Source of the DNA: Sporichthyaceae bacterium
GTDB lineage: Bacteria > Actinomycetota > Actinomycetes > JACCUZ01
NCBI GenBank assembly: GCA_013698395.1
Contig: JACCUZ010000412.1
Span: 1 to 14,719, forward strand
DNA length: 14,719 bases
Direction of reading: 5' to 3'
Under the pieces are notes generated by a model. That model worked only from the letters and a program-made list of their open reading frames with translations, searched no databases and had not been told where the DNA came from. This document shows, in pieces, positions 13,188 to 14,719 of this stretch; position 1 is the first letter of the stretch; every line of letters starts with the position of its first letter. The position numbers and the translations under genes were made by a program.

Positions 13188-14162
13188 ATGAGAACAACTA
13201 TGCGAGTGGCAGCGGCTTGCCTCGCCACGGCGACAGCGGTCATGACGGGAACCGCCGTTGCTGCACCATCACCGTCGTTCCCCGATTCCGTGCCGCTGCC
13301 GGTCGACTTCGCCCCCGAGGGCGTCGCTCTGGGCACAGGCTCCACGTTCTATGTGGGCTCGCTGACGACCGGTGACATCTACCGAGGCGATCTTCGCACC
13401 GGCACGGGCGCCGTCTTCATCGACGCAGCACCCGGACGGGTCGCGGTCGGCCTGAAGGCGGACGAAGCGCACCATCTGTTGTTCGTCGCCGGCGGTGCCA
13501 CCGGAGCGGCGTACGTGTACGACACGCGCAGTGGGGGTCCGGTCGCGAGGTACCAGTTCGCCGCAGCTGGCGGTGGCGCCCTCGTGAATGACGTCGTCGT
13601 AACAGGAGACGGCGCATACTTCACCGACAGCTTCGCTCCAGTCCTGTACAGAATTCCGATCGCGGCAGACGGCACTCTCGGACATGGCAGCACGATCACC
13701 TTGAGCGGCCCTGCTGCGGCAATCGATCCAACCGCGCCGAACCTCAACGGCATCGACGCGACACCGGACGGTTCGACCTTGATCGTCAACCACACCACCC
13801 TGGGAGCATTGTTCACCGTCGACCCCGCAACGGGCGCAAGCCGTGCGATTGATGTCGACGGCCTCGTCCCGGGTACCCCCGACGGCCTCCTCTTCGCGGG
13901 CGACGACGTTTGGGTCGTCGAGGGGTTTGCGAACACGCTCGTGCGCGTGACGCTCACACCGGACCTGTCCCGCGGAACGATTACCTCGGTGATCACCAGC
14001 CCCCTCTTCCGAGTACCTACGACGGTGGCCAAGTTCGGTGACCGCCTTGCAGTGGTCAACGGCCGGTTCGACGTCGGCTTCCCGCCACCGTTCGGGCCGG
14101 GAGCGCCGCCCGGAACGGACTTCGATCTGGTTCTCGTTCGGGCGAGCTCGCGATCCACATAA
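13188..14162 (+). CDS. Secreted SMP-30/gluconolactonase-like beta-propeller protein
   Basis: A 324-residue exported protein. Residues 1-26 form a Sec signal peptide: MRTTMR, then a hydrophobic core, then AVAA before PSPSF. The mature part has repeated blade-like segments (FAPEGVALGTGSTFYVGSLTTG, LVNDVVVTGDGAYFTDS, LNGIDATPDGSTLIVN, GTPDGLLFAGDDVWVVEG), the pattern of SMP-30/gluconolactonase or NHL-type propellers. Enzymatic activity is uncertain: some metal-binding-like Asn/Asp positions (LVNDV, LNGID) are present, but a hydrolase role is not proven. The start is ATG at 13188, with GAGGAG five bases upstream; the frame extends upstream, but that part overlaps the preceding gene and ignores the signal peptide. 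It follows the TIGR03086-NTF2 gene by about 100 bp. Confidence 0.85.
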   Translation: MRTTMRVAAACLATATAVMTGTAVAAPSPSFPDSVPLPVDFAPEGVALGTGSTFYVGSLTTGDIYRGDLRTGTGAVFIDAAPGRVAVGLKADEAHHLLFVAGGATGAAYVYDTRSGGPVARYQFAAAGGGALVNDVVVTGDGAYFTDSFAPVLYRIPIAADGTLGHGSTITLSGPAAAIDPTAPNLNGIDATPDGSTLIVNHTTLGALFTVDPATGASRAIDVDGLVPGTPDGLLFAGDDVWVVEGFANTLVRVTLTPDLSRGTITSVITSPLFRVPTTVAKFGDRLAVVNGRFDVGFPPPFGPGAPPGTDFDLVLVRASSRST

Positions 14163-14292
14163 GACTCGCTTGGTCAGTGTCGTTCCCGCGCCTGACCCCC
14201 GCATCTCCCCATCGCCAAGGAGTCGCGCCCGATCCATGTTTCCTTGCCCGAGACGGGAAGATAGGAGCACGCCCGCTCGAAAGGACTCCACG

Positions 14293-14719
14293 ATGTCGTA
14301 CACGATCCGACCCCTCGACGCCTCCACGTGGGATGCCTTCGCGGAGCTTGTCGTGCGCAACAACGGGATCTTCGGCGGGTGCTGGTGCATCGGTTACCAC
14401 CCGGAGTGCGGCCAGAAGGGGATCAGCTATCGCGCGGTCAAGGAGGACCGGGTCCGGACAGGTCGTGCTCACGCCGCGCTCGTCATCGACGGGGACGGCG
14501 CCGCACAGGGATGGAGCCAGTACGGCAGCCCGGAGGAACTCCCAAACATCAAGTACAAGCGCGAGTACGACAAGGACGCGCCGCCGCGTCCCGACTGGCG
14601 GATCACCTGCTTCTACGTCGACAAGAAACATCGCGGCCAGGGCATCGCACGGGCGGCGCTGGAAGGCGCACTCGACCAGATCGCCCATGCCGGCGGCGGC
14701 CTCGTCGAGGTCATCCCCG
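14293..14719 (+). CDS. GNAT-family N-acetyltransferase, partial at window end
   Basis: The start is ATG at 14293, with AAAGGA seven bases upstream. 142 codons are visible and the frame is still open at the right end. It begins MSYTIRPLDASTWDAFAELV. GGCWCIGYHPE lies near residues 28-38. The acetyl-CoA-binding motif A is clear: ITCFYVDKKHRGQGIARAAL (about 104-123), with RGQGIA as the pyrophosphate loop. This identifies a GNAT acyltransferase; the acceptor is unknown. The strand direction matches the upstream propeller gene, but 130 bp separate them, so it may have its own promoter. The C-terminal part, including motif B, lies beyond the window. Confidence 0.88.
   Translation, partial: MSYTIRPLDASTWDAFAELVVRNNGIFGGCWCIGYHPECGQKGISYRAVKEDRVRTGRAHAALVIDGDGAAQGWSQYGSPEELPNIKYKREYDKDAPPRPDWRITCFYVDKKHRGQGIARAALEGALDQIAHAGGGLVEVIP

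Noticed and set aside
14242..14259. Small hairpin-like CTTGCCCG/CGGGAAG before the GNAT gene
   Set aside because: The arms are short, with a bulge and a three-base loop. It is too weak to call a terminator or attenuator.
1..14719. tRNA, rRNA, CRISPR array, insertion sequence or prophage genes
   Set aside because: No cloverleaf, no regularly spaced repeats, no transposase or integrase motifs were seen by eye. A covariance-model scan was not possible.

Overview
The window comes from a GC-rich chromosome, most likely an actinobacterium. The signs are strong third-position G/C codon bias with long antisense shadow frames, frequent GTG starts, GTGA/ATGA start-stop overlaps, a TIGR03086/DinB-type protein of the mycothiol-associated fold, and a large ATPase-LuxR (LAL-type) regulator. 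I cannot fix the genus.

Left half (about 1-8250), a carbohydrate catabolic island. A minus-strand operon encodes a mannitol-dehydrogenase-family polyol oxidoreductase (1720-3198), a zinc-dependent medium-chain alcohol dehydrogenase (682-1716) and a small P-loop kinase-like protein (110-685). A conserved-looking 72-residue protein (3391-3609, +) lies divergent to it and ends in a 4-base CTAG overlap with a class II ketose-bisphosphate aldolase (3606-4454, -). A 64-bp divergent promoter region separates the aldolase from a plus-strand operon: FGGY sugar kinase (4519-5787), DeoR-family regulator (5784-6563), PfkB/1-phosphofructokinase-type kinase (6560-7513) and a HAD phosphatase (7550-8254). 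Read together they suggest polyol -> ketose (dehydrogenases) -> ketose phosphate (FGGY kinase) -> ketose 1,6-bisphosphate (PfkB) -> two trioses (aldolase), with DeoR as the local sugar-phosphate-responsive repressor. The sugar itself is not identified and no transporter lies in the window. A 20-bp perfect palindrome at 3-22 and several dyads between the operons are candidate operators.

Middle (about 8235-9476), a zone of damaged genes. A 13-bp-stem hairpin straddles the HAD stop codon. After it come a cupin domain on the minus strand that has lost its helix-turn-helix half and its in-frame stop, a 52-residue one-helix membrane ORF that looks truncated, and a DUF4389 membrane protein interrupted by one in-frame TAG. 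About 230 bp without a gene follow.

Right half (9711-14719). A 750-residue ATPase/TPR/LuxR regulator (-) is divergent from a TIGR03086 protein fused to an NTF2-like (SnoaL-type) domain (+). Next come a secreted SMP-30-like beta-propeller protein (+) and a GNAT acetyltransferase that runs off the right end (+). These look like ordinary accessory genes with no obvious common pathway.
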